Made by a program: the position numbers and the translations under genes. A model generated the notes under the pieces. The model had not been told where the DNA came from. It saw only the letters and a list, made by a program, of their open reading frames with translations, and ran no database searches. From JAICMB01 sp963802915 (GTDB lineage Bacteria > Acidobacteriota > Terriglobia > Bryobacterales > Bryobacteraceae): DNA of 64,000 nt. Of the stretch, positions 16,603 to 25,869 are shown in pieces. The stretch is taken from contig CAWDKQ010000007.1 in NCBI GenBank assembly GCA_963802915.1, forward strand, positions 434,001-498,000. Direction: 5' to 3'. How positions within the stretch are numbered: position 1 is the stretch's first letter; each line of letters opens with the position of its first letter.

Positions 16603-18855
16603 ATGTTCGAGTTTTTCTTTAAGTATCCGGTCACCGTATTCTCAAAAGGCACTTTTGTGCTCCTGGGAGGATGGCCAGTATGGGTGCTCGGTTTGCTGAT
16701 TGTCGCGGTAGCCGCGGTCCTGGCCGGGGTTGTCTGGATGCGGCGCAAACGGATCGCTCCTTCCATGCGCGGGGCTCACACTGTCGCCGTCTGGCTGTTG
16801 CAGACGGCCTTGCTAGCGCTGATCCTGGTTCTACTTTGGCAGCCGGCTCTGAGCGTGGCGACGTTAAAGCCGCAGCAGAATATCGTCGCGGTGGTCGTAG
16901 ACGACAGCCGCAGCATGGGCACTGTGGAGGATGGATCGTCCCGCATCGATAATGTTGAGAAGACGTTGAACTCTGGTCTTATCAAGGAGCTGCAAAGTAA
17001 ATTTCAAGTTCGGCTTTACCGGCTAGGCGATCATGTGGAACGGGCGCAAAACGCGAACGGTCTCAAAGCCACGGACCCGGCGACGCATATCGGATCGAGC
17101 CTTAAGGATCTCCTAGCCGACACTGCGACTCTACCCGTCGGCGCGATGGTACTCCTCAGCGACGGCGCCGACAATTCCGGCGGCATCGATCTGGAGACCA
17201 TTTCCGAAATCAGACGTCAGCACATACCAGTGCACACCATCGGGTACGGCAAGGAAAAGTTCGATCGCGACATCGAACTCGGCGATATTCAGGTTCCCGC
17301 CCGTGCGCTACCCGATTCGCGCGTGCAGGCGCAGATCACCATCCGGCAGCACGGCTACAACGGCCAGCGTGCTCACCTGACGGCCCGCGTCGATGGCGCC
17401 ATTGTGGCCAGCCAGCAGGTTCAACTCAATCGCGACACGCAAATCGTACCGGTACTTTTTAATGGCGGGAAAGCTGGAGTAAAGAACGTCGAGATCGCAG
17501 TGGACACCATGGCCGGCGAGGAGAACACGGAGAACAACCGGCTCACCCGCGTCATCAATGTCGATCCGGCGAAGCGCCGCGTCCTTTATGTAGAAGGCGA
17601 GCCTCGCTGGGATTTCAAGTTCATCCGGCGGGCTTTCGACGACGACAAAGATATCGAAATCGTTAGCATGCTGCGCACCACGCAGAACAAGATCTATCGC
17701 CAGGGGATCTCGGGAGAGAGCGAGCTGGCGGAAGGCTTCCCCAGCAAGGTAGAGGATCTCTTCGGTTATCAGGGAATCATATTCGGCAGCGTGGAAGCGA
17801 ATTACTTCACGCCCACGCAGCAGGAAATGATCCATCAGTTTGTGGATCGACGCGGCGGCGGCCTGCTATTTGCCGGCGGGCGCGCGAGCCTCGCGGACGG
17901 CGGCTATGCCAAGGAGCCGTTCGCGGACATGCTGCCGGTGAAGTTGCCCGATCATCGCGATACGTTCCATCGCGATCCGGCCACGGCCGAACTGACTCCG
18001 CAAGGCCGTGAAAGCTTAATCTGCCGTATTGAAGAAGATCCGGACCGGAACGTCGCGCGATGGAAGAAGCTCCCCTACCTGATGAACTTCCAGGAGCCGG
18101 GTCAGCCGAAGCCGGGAGCGTTGGTGCTGGCTGACATGATCGCGGCGGGTCATCGCATGCCGCTGCTGATCACGCAGAACTATGGACGAGGGCGGACCGC
18201 TGTGTTCGCCACCGGTGGCGACTGGCGCTGGAAGATGTTCCAGGATCACACCGACACCAGCCACCAGATGTTCTGGCGTCAGCTAGTCGGCTGGCTGGTG
18301 AACGACACGCCGACTCGCGTGGTCGCCTCCACACCGCAGCCGATGCTCGAAGACGATGGGCATTTAAAGCTTCGCGCCGAGGTTCGCGACACAACTTATC
18401 TCCCGACCAGCGATGCGCAGGTAGAAGCGCATATCGTGGCTCCGAACGGATCCACTCAGACGGTCGCGTTTCAGCCGGATCCCGTGACCCAGGGCGTTTA
18501 CTCGGCCGAGTGGAGCGCGGATCAGGCGGGATCGTATGTTGCGGAGGTGACGGCCAAACGCGGACAACAGGACCTGGGCCGCGACGTGGTGACCTTCCGC
18601 CGCGAGAATGGGGTCGCTGAGAATTTCCATCGCGAGCAGAATCGGGAGCTGTTGGAAAAGCTGTCGGCTCAAACCGGCGGCAAGTACTATCGGCCGGATC
18701 AGGCCGGCAAGCTGGCGCAGGAGATCACGTATTCCGATGCCGGCATCACGGTGCGTGAGACGAAAGATCTGTGGGACATGCCGGCTGTGTTTTTCCTTGC
18801 GCTGTTGCTGCGATCGTCCGAGTGGCTGCTGCGCCGCAAGTGGGGAGTGGTATGA
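16603..18855 (+). CDS. Membrane protein with VWA-like and amidotransferase-like domains
   Basis: A 750-residue membrane protein. Two N-terminal membrane helices (VWVLGLLIVAVAAVLAGVVW, AVWLLQTALLALILVLLW) lead into a von Willebrand A-like region with a metal-site-like motif (VVVDDSRSMG) and VLLSDGADNSGG. A central immunoglobulin-like part follows, then an amidotransferase-fold region (YQGIIFGSVEANYF, FVDRRGGGLLFAGGRASLADGG) with no catalytic triad seen. A last helix (MPAVFFLALLLRSSEWLL) anchors the C-terminus. Database names for such proteins often say glutamine amidotransferase, which I would not take as function. The stop overlaps the next ATG (ATGA). It may be a scaffold or substrate receptor for the MoxR ATPase encoded downstream. 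Confidence 0.82.
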   Translation: MFEFFFKYPVTVFSKGTFVLLGGWPVWVLGLLIVAVAAVLAGVVWMRRKRIAPSMRGAHTVAVWLLQTALLALILVLLWQPALSVATLKPQQNIVAVVVDDSRSMGTVEDGSSRIDNVEKTLNSGLIKELQSKFQVRLYRLGDHVERAQNANGLKATDPATHIGSSLKDLLADTATLPVGAMVLLSDGADNSGGIDLETISEIRRQHIPVHTIGYGKEKFDRDIELGDIQVPARALPDSRVQAQITIRQHGYNGQRAHLTARVDGAIVASQQVQLNRDTQIVPVLFNGGKAGVKNVEIAVDTMAGEENTENNRLTRVINVDPAKRRVLYVEGEPRWDFKFIRRAFDDDKDIEIVSMLRTTQNKIYRQGISGESELAEGFPSKVEDLFGYQGIIFGSVEANYFTPTQQEMIHQFVDRRGGGLLFAGGRASLADGGYAKEPFADMLPVKLPDHRDTFHRDPATAELTPQGRESLICRIEEDPDRNVARWKKLPYLMNFQEPGQPKPGALVLADMIAAGHRMPLLITQNYGRGRTAVFATGGDWRWKMFQDHTDTSHQMFWRQLVGWLVNDTPTRVVASTPQPMLEDDGHLKLRAEVRDTTYLPTSDAQVEAHIVAPNGSTQTVAFQPDPVTQGVYSAEWSADQAGSYVAEVTAKRGQQDLGRDVVTFRRENGVAENFHREQNRELLEKLSAQTGGKYYRPDQAGKLAQEITYSDAGITVRETKDLWDMPAVFFLALLLRSSEWLLRRKWGVV

Positions 18856-19775
18856 AGTACGGATTCTTGCTGGCGCTGGCCGGTACGCTTTCCCTGAATG
18901 CGACGACGTTTTATCTGACCGTCGCCGGGCTCGGTGGCGAGCCCGAATATGAGCAGCGCTTTTCGGGCTGGGCCAAGGACATGGACAAGGTCCTACGCGG
19001 CACAGCCGATTCCAAGGTGACGACGCTCTACGGTCCGGACGCGACGCGCGCCAAGGTGGAGGCTGCGCTGGCTCAGATCGGGCGCGAATCGAAGCCAGAC
19101 GATTTGCTGGTGCTGATGATGATCGGGCACGGAAGCTTCGACGGTCTCGATTACAAAATCAATCTGCCTGGTCCGGATCTGACTGCAACCGACCTGGCAG
19201 GCCTGCTCGATCGCCTTCCGCCGAAGCGACAGCTAGTGGTCAACATGACGAGCTGCAGCGGCGCGTCGAGAGCGGTTCTGGAGCGGCCGAATCGAGCGGT
19301 CATCACCGCGACCAAGACCGGCAGCGAGAAGAACGCCACGATATTCGCCCGCTATTGGGTGGAGGCGCTGCGCGATCCTTCGGCCGATACGGATAAGAAC
19401 GAGACCATCTCGGCGCTCGAAGCCTTCCGCTACGCGGAGCAGAAGACCGCGAAGTTTTACGAAACACAGAAGCGTCTTGCAACCGAGCACGCCATGCTTG
19501 AAGACACTGGCAAAGGCGAGGGCGTAAAGGAGCCATCGGCAGCAAATGGCGAAGGACTGCTGGCGTCGCGTTTTCCGCTGCTGAGGACTGGTACCGCGCA
19601 GATCGCATCGAGCGATCCGCATAAGCAGGCTCTGATGGCTCATAAAGATGACCTCGAGCAGCAAATCGATCAGTTGAAGTACAAGAAGGCCGCGCTCGAT
19701 CCCGACGAATACAAGCAACAACTGACTGCGCTGCTGCTGGAGTTAGCGAAGACGCAGGCGGAGCTGGACAAGTGA
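18852..19775 (+). CDS. Caspase-like (clan CD, C13-like) protein
   Basis: A 307-residue exported protein. The N-terminus MKYGFLLALAGTLSLNATTF is a signal peptide. The core has a caspase-fold pattern: YGPDATRAKVEAALAQIG, DDLLVLMMIGHG with His 93, and VVNMTSCSGAS with Cys 135 about 40 residues later, the spacing of a clan CD His-Cys dyad. A C-terminal coiled coil follows (DDLEQQIDQLKYKKAALD). ATG 18852 overlaps the previous stop (ATGA); upstream in-frame starts fall inside that gene and lack a signal peptide. The stop overlaps the GTG of the following protease gene. I infer an envelope cysteine peptidase; legumain-like or caspase-like cannot be separated by eye. Confidence 0.78.
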   Translation: MKYGFLLALAGTLSLNATTFYLTVAGLGGEPEYEQRFSGWAKDMDKVLRGTADSKVTTLYGPDATRAKVEAALAQIGRESKPDDLLVLMMIGHGSFDGLDYKINLPGPDLTATDLAGLLDRLPPKRQLVVNMTSCSGASRAVLERPNRAVITATKTGSEKNATIFARYWVEALRDPSADTDKNETISALEAFRYAEQKTAKFYETQKRLATEHAMLEDTGKGEGVKEPSAANGEGLLASRFPLLRTGTAQIASSDPHKQALMAHKDDLEQQIDQLKYKKAALDPDEYKQQLTALLLELAKTQAELDK

Positions 19776-21946
19776 AGCACCAACTGATCGGCGCGCTGCT
19801 GTGTCTGCCTCTTGCGGCTGCCACAGTGAAGGACTGCGCCGACCTCAAGCATCACGGCAAGCTGGCTGAGGCAAGGGCTTGCGATATCTCGCTCTTAGAT
19901 GCACGCGATGCATTCACGCGTGCGGAAGGGCTCTGGGCGCTCGAACGATACACCGACGCCAACGATCAATTTAAGCTCGCGGTCGCCGACAATCCCCAAA
20001 ATGCCGAGATTCGAACGCGCTGGGGACGTTTATTCCTGGAACGCTTCAACAAACCCGAAGCCGAGAAGCTCTTCGGCGAAGCATTGGCAATCGACGATAA
20101 GTATGCACCGGCGTATTTGGGCTTGGCTCTCGTGGAGTCGGACGGATTCAGCATCAAAGCCGTCGAGGACGCCCAAAAGGCCATCAAGCTCGATCCCAAG
20201 CTGGTCGAAGCGCAAGAGCTTCTTGCTTTCTTAGCTCTCGAAGACAACGACAACGATAAGGCCGCCAAAGAAGCCGACAAGGCGCTCGCGATTTCGCCCG
20301 AAGCCCTCGATGCCATGGCCGTCCACGCCAGTATGGATTGGTTGAAAGACAAGCCAGGCACGGAGTGGACGGACCGCATCTTCAAAATCAATCCCGTGTA
20401 CGGCGAAGCCTACGCGACCGGAGCTCACTTCTTCATCGTCAACCGCCGTTATAAAGAAGCGATCGAGTGGTATCGCAAGGCGTTGGCGCTCAATCCTCAG
20501 TTGTGGGATGCGCGCGCCGAACTTGGCGTCAACCTGATGCGACTGGGCCAGGATGCCGAAGCGAAAAAGGAGCTCGAAGATTGTTACAACAACCATTACA
20601 CGAGCTTCGAGGTAGTCAACTCGCTGCGATTGCTCGACAGCTTCACGAACTTCGTCACCTTCAGGACTCCTACCACCGTTCTGAGGCTCAATAAGAAGGA
20701 AGCGGACATCCTGCACCCGTACTTCGAAGAGCAGATGAAGCTCGCGATCGCAACCTACGAGAAAAAATACAAATTTAAACTGAACGCTCCTGTGCAGGTT
20801 GAAGTTTTCCCGGACCACGCCGACCTGGCGGTGCGTACCGCTGGAATGCCAGGACTCGGCGGCATTCTCGGCGTCACCTTCGGCATGGTGCTCGCCATGG
20901 ACAGCCCGTCGGGACGTCCGCCCGGATCGTTTCACTGGGCGAGCACGATGTGGCACGAGCTCAGCCACGTCTACATCCTGACCATGACGGATCATAAAGT
21001 GCCGCGCTGGTTTACGGAAGGTCTGGCAGTCTATGAAGAGACCGCGACCTCGCCGGATTGGGGCGATCGGCTCGACCCGCAGGCGATTGAAGCCATCAAG
21101 AACAAGAAGCTTCTGCCGGTGGCACAACTGGACCGCGGTTTCGTGCGCCCCGAATATCCGAGCCAAGTGGTTGTCTCTTACTTCCAGGCCGGCCAGATCT
21201 GCAACTACATCGCGGAGAAGTGGGGCTACGACAAACTGCTCGACATGGTGCACTCCTACGCGGCCATGACTCCCACGCCGGAAGTGATCCAAAAAGATCT
21301 GGGCGTATCGCCCGAAGCCTTCGATAAGCAGTTTCTCGCGTGGCTGGAAGCGAAAACAAAAACGCAAGTCGAGCATTTCGATGACTGGAAAAAAGGCCAG
21401 AAAGAACTCATGGATCTCGCGATCAAGGGCGACTACGACGGTGTGATCGCCAAAGGCAATGCCATTCGCGACTGGTATCCCGATTATGTCGAGCAGCACA
21501 GCGTGTATGAGCGGCTGGCCGACGCCTATCTCGCGAAAAACGACAAGGCCGATGCAATGGCTCAGCTCGAAAAATACAGCTCTGTTGGCGGCCGCGATTC
21601 CGCGACGGTCAAAAAACTGGCGACGCTCGAAGAAGAAGCCGGGCATAAAGACAAAGCCATCGCCGCGCTGGAGCGCCTGAACTATATTTACCCGCAGGAC
21701 GAAGAACTGCATCGCCGCCTGGGCGATCTGCTGCTGGCCACAAAAGATGTCGATGGAGCCATACGCGAGCTTCAGGCCGTAATCGCGATGAAACCGATCG
21801 ACCAGGCCGCAGCTCACTACGAACTCGCGCGCGCCTTGAATCAGGCGAAGCGCAATGATGAAGCCCGCGATCAGGTTGTTCTCGCTCTCGAAGCCGCGCC
21901 CGGATACAAACCCGCCCAGCGGTTATTATTGGAACTCTCGAAATAA
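19772..21946 (+). CDS. Exported TPR protein with gluzincin-type zinc protease domain
   Basis: A 724-residue protein with a short signal peptide (LIGALLCLPLAAAT). Tetratricopeptide repeats cover about residues 40-260 (AYLGLALVESDGF.., ALNPQLWDARAELGVNLMRLG) and again near 540-720. Between them is a peptidase MA-like metalloprotease domain: HELSH at 395-399 and WFTEGLAVYEE near 413, whose Glu would be the third zinc ligand. The start is GTG 19772 overlapping the previous stop (GTGA), so translation is coupled. Placing a zinc protease directly after a cysteine peptidase in one operon is notable. Proteolysis in the periplasm or at the membrane is inferred. Confidence 0.85.
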   Translation: MKHQLIGALLCLPLAAATVKDCADLKHHGKLAEARACDISLLDARDAFTRAEGLWALERYTDANDQFKLAVADNPQNAEIRTRWGRLFLERFNKPEAEKLFGEALAIDDKYAPAYLGLALVESDGFSIKAVEDAQKAIKLDPKLVEAQELLAFLALEDNDNDKAAKEADKALAISPEALDAMAVHASMDWLKDKPGTEWTDRIFKINPVYGEAYATGAHFFIVNRRYKEAIEWYRKALALNPQLWDARAELGVNLMRLGQDAEAKKELEDCYNNHYTSFEVVNSLRLLDSFTNFVTFRTPTTVLRLNKKEADILHPYFEEQMKLAIATYEKKYKFKLNAPVQVEVFPDHADLAVRTAGMPGLGGILGVTFGMVLAMDSPSGRPPGSFHWASTMWHELSHVYILTMTDHKVPRWFTEGLAVYEETATSPDWGDRLDPQAIEAIKNKKLLPVAQLDRGFVRPEYPSQVVVSYFQAGQICNYIAEKWGYDKLLDMVHSYAAMTPTPEVIQKDLGVSPEAFDKQFLAWLEAKTKTQVEHFDDWKKGQKELMDLAIKGDYDGVIAKGNAIRDWYPDYVEQHSVYERLADAYLAKNDKADAMAQLEKYSSVGGRDSATVKKLATLEEEAGHKDKAIAALERLNYIYPQDEELHRRLGDLLLATKDVDGAIRELQAVIAMKPIDQAAAHYELARALNQAKRNDEARDQVVLALEAAPGYKPAQRLLLELSK

Positions 21947-21947
21947 T

Positions 21948-22970
21948 ATGTCCACTATCGCTGCACCAACCATTGACTCCGCCGAACTCAAAACTCGGCT
22001 TACGCGTTTTCAGGAAGTGGAAAGCGCCATCGTTCGGGAGGTCCGCAAAGCGATTGTGGGCCAGGACGAAGTGATCGATCAAGTGCTGATTTCCTTGTTT
22101 GTCGGTGGACATTGTCTGATCACCGGCATGCCGGGCACTGCCAAGACCCTGCTCGTCCGCACCATGGCGCAGACGCTCGGGCTCGTCTTCAAGCGAATCC
22201 AGTTCACGCCGGATCTGATGCCTTCCGACATCACTGGAACCGACATCATTGAAGAAGACCCCGGCACGGGCCGCCGCACCTGGACCTTCGTTCCGGGTCC
22301 AATTTTCTGCAACGTGCTTCTGGCCGACGAAATCAACCGCACGCCACCCAAGACGCAGTCGGCGCTGCTCGAAGCCATGCAGGAGCTATCCTGCACGGTG
22401 CGCGGTCACATGTACAAAATCAACGCGCCGTTTTTCGTTTTGGCCACGCAGAACCCCATCGAACTGGAAGGTACCTATCCGCTGCCCGAAGCGCAGCTCG
22501 ATCGGTTCCTGTTCAATACACTTCTCGATTACCTCACGGCTGACGACGAGATGAAAGTAGTGGACCTGACCACTGCCAACAAGACGGCCGACATCCAGAC
22601 GGTAACGAGCGCGGAAGAAATTCTCGATTTTCAAAAGCTGGTCCGCATGGTTCCCGTCGCCGATTCTGTCGCGCGCCATGCCGTCGACATAGTTCGCGGC
22701 ACCCGTCCCACGGACCCATCGGCCCCGGACTTCGTTAAGAAATACGTAAACTTCGGCGCCAGCGTTCGAGCCGCGCAGTTCCTGGTTTTGGCGGCGAAAG
22801 CGCGCGCGTTGATGCATGGCCGGTACCACGTCTCGTTCGAAGATATCCGATCGCTCGCCGCGCCGATCCTGCGGCATCGCGTGCTGCTCAATTTCCACGC
22901 CGAATCCGAGCGCATGACGACAGACGACATTTTGAAAAAGCTCTTGGAAGTCCGCCAACCGGCGTCTTAA
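21948..22970 (+). CDS. MoxR family AAA+ ATPase
   Basis: A 340-residue AAA+ ATPase of the MoxR branch, cytoplasmic, expected to form hexamers and to remodel client proteins with VWA partners. Walker A GMPGTAKT is at residues 60-67, Walker B LLADEIN with Asp 127 and Glu 128, sensor 1 ATQNPIE, and an arginine-rich helical lid. The start ATG 21948 follows 1 base after the protease stop; a longer frame inside that gene is not credible. The next gene, a DUF58 protein, is 4 bp away, which is the classic MoxR-DUF58 order. Confidence 0.95.
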   Translation: MSTIAAPTIDSAELKTRLTRFQEVESAIVREVRKAIVGQDEVIDQVLISLFVGGHCLITGMPGTAKTLLVRTMAQTLGLVFKRIQFTPDLMPSDITGTDIIEEDPGTGRRTWTFVPGPIFCNVLLADEINRTPPKTQSALLEAMQELSCTVRGHMYKINAPFFVLATQNPIELEGTYPLPEAQLDRFLFNTLLDYLTADDEMKVVDLTTANKTADIQTVTSAEEILDFQKLVRMVPVADSVARHAVDIVRGTRPTDPSAPDFVKKYVNFGASVRAAQFLVLAAKARALMHGRYHVSFEDIRSLAAPILRHRVLLNFHAESERMTTDDILKKLLEVRQPAS

Positions 22971-22974
22971 TTCT

Positions 22975-23859
22975 ATGCAGCGCTTTCTCGATCCCGCGAC
23001 GCTCGCCAGTATCTCCGGCCTCGAACTAGTCGCCAAGACCGTGGTCGACGGGTTTGTTGCGGGCCTGCATCGTTCGCCCGACTTCGGCTTCAGCCAGGAG
23101 TTCGCCGAGTACCGCATGTACAATCCCGGCGACGATCTGCGGCACGTCGATTGGAACGTCTTCGCCCGCACCGAGCGCGCTTACTTGAAGCGATTCCGCG
23201 GCGAGACGAATTGCCAGATCACGATGCTGCTCGACGTCAGCGGTTCCATGGGATACACCTCTCACGGCGTGACCAAGCTCGATTACAGCCGCTATCTCAC
23301 CGCCTCCATCGCCTACATGGCGAATCATCAGCGCGACGCTGCCGGGCTCATCGTTTTCGATGAGGACGTTAAGGACTACATCCGGCCATCGACGCGGCAG
23401 GGCCAGTTTCACCGTGTCATCAACGGAATCGATAAAGCTGAGCTCGGCAAGCGCACCGACTTCATGAAGCCGCTGCTGCACTTCCAGGAATTCCTGAATC
23501 GCCGGGGACTCGTGATCGTCGTCTCGGATTTTTGGAACGATCCTGAAGTGATCGTCAAGGCTCTAGCGCCGCTGCGATTCCATGGGAATGAGGTGGTGCT
23601 GTTCCACATCCTCGATCCGCAGGAGATCCAACCGAATCTGAAGGACTCCGTCTTATTAGTAGATATGGAGACCCAGGACGCGCTCGAAGTATCTCCGGAA
23701 TACGCCAGGCACGATTACAAACAGAAGATGGATGCTCATCTGGAAACTCTGAAATCGCGGTCGAAGTCGAATGGATTGGATTATTTCCTGCTGCCGACGG
23801 ATCGTCCGCTCGACGGCGCATTGCGCGAATATTTGACCGTCAGGCACGGGAGGTTTTAG
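22975..23859 (+). CDS. DUF58 / VWA domain protein
   Basis: A 294-residue cytoplasmic protein of the DUF58 family, usually encoded next to MoxR and thought to work with it. The family core is EYRMYNPGDDLRHVDWNVFAR, followed by a von Willebrand A domain with the metal-ion site DVSGSMG near residue 88 and VIVVSDFWND later. There are no membrane helices. It lies between MoxR (4 bp) and the BatA-type gene (3 bp). Metal binding in the VWA domain is probably needed for its interaction with the ATPase. Confidence 0.92.
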   Translation: MQRFLDPATLASISGLELVAKTVVDGFVAGLHRSPDFGFSQEFAEYRMYNPGDDLRHVDWNVFARTERAYLKRFRGETNCQITMLLDVSGSMGYTSHGVTKLDYSRYLTASIAYMANHQRDAAGLIVFDEDVKDYIRPSTRQGQFHRVINGIDKAELGKRTDFMKPLLHFQEFLNRRGLVIVVSDFWNDPEVIVKALAPLRFHGNEVVLFHILDPQEIQPNLKDSVLLVDMETQDALEVSPEYARHDYKQKMDAHLETLKSRSKSNGLDYFLLPTDRPLDGALREYLTVRHGRF

Positions 23860-23862
23860 CAG

Positions 23863-25869
23863 ATGGGTTTTCTCTCTCCCTGGTTCCTCGGCGGTCTCGC
23901 AGCCATTGGCCTGCCGTTTTGGATTCACCTGCTGCGCCAATATCGCAGCACGCCGCACCCGTTCAGCTCGCTGATGTTTTTCGAGCGGCGCGTGCAAAGT
24001 TCCGTCAAGCACAAGCGGCTTCGTTATCTAGCGCTTCTATCCCTTCGCGTTATGCTCTTGATCCTGATGGCGCTGGCTTTCGCAAATCCATTCGTCGCGC
24101 GTTCATCGGCCGTCGCCGGAGGCCGCCGGCTTCAGATCGTAGCTCTGGATGATTCGTTTAGCATGCGCTACGGCGATCATTTTGAAAAGGCCAAGCAGGC
24201 CGCGCTCGATGCCATTGCGTCGCTGAAGCCGGGCGATCGCGGACAGGCCGTCGCGCTCGATTCTTCCGTGCATTTCCTCACGCAGCAGACCACCGATCCC
24301 GCGCAGCTACGTGCGGCCATCCAGGCGATCCAGCCAGGCGATGCGCGCAGTTCGTACGCGGAACTGGCCCGCGCGCTGCGCTCGATCAGTGAATCCGTGA
24401 AGACGCCGCTCGAAGTGAATTTCTTCACCGATGCGCAGAAGTCGTCCATGCCGTCCGCCTTCTCCGATCTGCGCCTTGGCGACGACACCAACCTCGTGAT
24501 CCATTCGGTCGCAACGGATAAAGAGCCCAACTGGATGGTGGAGAGCGTCAGCGCGCCGGGCCGCATTTACGACCCGAAGAAGGCACGCGTCCAGGCTGTG
24601 GTGGCGGGCCTTCAGACGAACCAGGCACACAAAACTGTGTCGCTCGTACTGGATGGCAGGGTGCTCGAGAGCAAGCAGGTAGACGTGCCTGCGAACGGCC
24701 GCGCTACGGTCGAGTTTGCATCTCTTGAATCGCCCTATGGATTCCATCGCGGCGAAGTGCGTATCGATTCTTCGGACCAGCTCCCCGCCGACGATCGTTT
24801 TGCATTCGCGGTCGAGCGTGCCGATCCCAACCGCATTCTGTTCCTGCATCAGGGGAATCAGGAACGCGATCTGCTGTATTTCAAAACCGCGCTGGAATCG
24901 GCAACGGAAGCGGGCTTTCTGGTCGAGCCTCTCGCTGCCGATCAGGCCGCCGGCCAATCGCTTTCGAAATATCCGTTTGTGGTTCTCTCCGACGTCGGAT
25001 CATTGCCCGCCGGGCTGGAAGATCATCTCCGTGCGTACGTCAACAATGGCGGATCGCTGTTGATCGCTCTCGGCCCCGCGTCGGCTTCCTCTCACAATGT
25101 TCCCGTTTTCGACGAACCGATTCTGAAATCCGACTACGCCTCGCGCGAAGGCGACCGGTTCCAAACCGTATCGAACGCCGATCCCGATTATCCAGCTCTC
25201 AGAGGGACCAACAAGCTCGACGGCGTGCAGTTTTATCAAGTCATTCGTGTCCAGCCCGGCAACGCCCGCGTCGCGGCGAAGCTAAGCGACGATACTCCGC
25301 TGCTTCTTGAAAAGCACATCGGCGAGGGCCGCGTCGTCGTGTTTGCCTCGACTTTCGACAATATCTCGAACGATTTCCCGCTGCACTCGTCATTCCTGCC
25401 GTTCATCGAACAGACCGCGCGCTACCTCGGCGGCCAGCAGGATCGTTCTTCGAATCTCGCTGTCGACGATTTTATTGAGTTGCGCACCTCGAAGGACCAG
25501 GGCGGCGCAGCCGACGTCATCCAACCGGACGGCAAGCACGCACTTTCATTGAAGGAAGCTTCAACCGTGCAGTCCTTCAAAGTCACCGGCGAAGGCTTCT
25601 ACGACGTGCATCGTGCCAACGGCCGTGAAGAACTGGTCGCCGTCCATTCGGACCGCCGAGAATCCGATCTGGCGACTGTTCCACAAGAAAATCTGGATCT
25701 CTGGCGCAACACAGGGCAGGGCACCGGCGCGCAATCGGCAACGGCCGCTGACACGCAATCCCATCCCTGGAGCCTGTGGCGCTACGCGCTTTTTGTTCTC
25801 TTACTGATCGCGATTACTGAATCGCTGCTGGCAGCACGATATCTTTCCGTCGAGAAGGAGTCCGCATGA
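23863..25869 (+). CDS. BatA/VWA membrane protein
   Basis: A 668-residue inner-membrane protein. Residues 1-80 form the BatA domain with two helices (WFLGGLAAIGLPFWIHLL, LALLSLRVMLLILMALAF) and the typical HPFSSLMFFERR. A VWA domain follows with a metal-site-like IVALDDSFSMRYGD, then a long exported part with beta-rich segments and an amidotransferase-like piece (YVNNGGSLLIALGP). A final helix (LWRYALFVLLLIAITESLLA) ends the chain. The stop overlaps the next ATG (ATGA). It probably forms a membrane complex with the VWA protein at 16603-18855, which has the same overall plan. Confidence 0.87.
   Translation: MGFLSPWFLGGLAAIGLPFWIHLLRQYRSTPHPFSSLMFFERRVQSSVKHKRLRYLALLSLRVMLLILMALAFANPFVARSSAVAGGRRLQIVALDDSFSMRYGDHFEKAKQAALDAIASLKPGDRGQAVALDSSVHFLTQQTTDPAQLRAAIQAIQPGDARSSYAELARALRSISESVKTPLEVNFFTDAQKSSMPSAFSDLRLGDDTNLVIHSVATDKEPNWMVESVSAPGRIYDPKKARVQAVVAGLQTNQAHKTVSLVLDGRVLESKQVDVPANGRATVEFASLESPYGFHRGEVRIDSSDQLPADDRFAFAVERADPNRILFLHQGNQERDLLYFKTALESATEAGFLVEPLAADQAAGQSLSKYPFVVLSDVGSLPAGLEDHLRAYVNNGGSLLIALGPASASSHNVPVFDEPILKSDYASREGDRFQTVSNADPDYPALRGTNKLDGVQFYQVIRVQPGNARVAAKLSDDTPLLLEKHIGEGRVVVFASTFDNISNDFPLHSSFLPFIEQTARYLGGQQDRSSNLAVDDFIELRTSKDQGGAADVIQPDGKHALSLKEASTVQSFKVTGEGFYDVHRANGREELVAVHSDRRESDLATVPQENLDLWRNTGQGTGAQSATAADTQSHPWSLWRYALFVLLLIAITESLLAARYLSVEKESA

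Noticed and set aside
16603..18855. A true glutamine amidotransferase
   Set aside because: The fold-like segment has no catalytic Cys-His-Glu triad that I can identify, and the protein is membrane-anchored with VWA-like parts.
20231..21817. A 528-residue minus-strand frame inside the TPR protease gene
   Set aside because: It is a shadow of a strongly coding opposite strand with clear TPR and HELSH motifs; the shadow protein has no recognisable domain.
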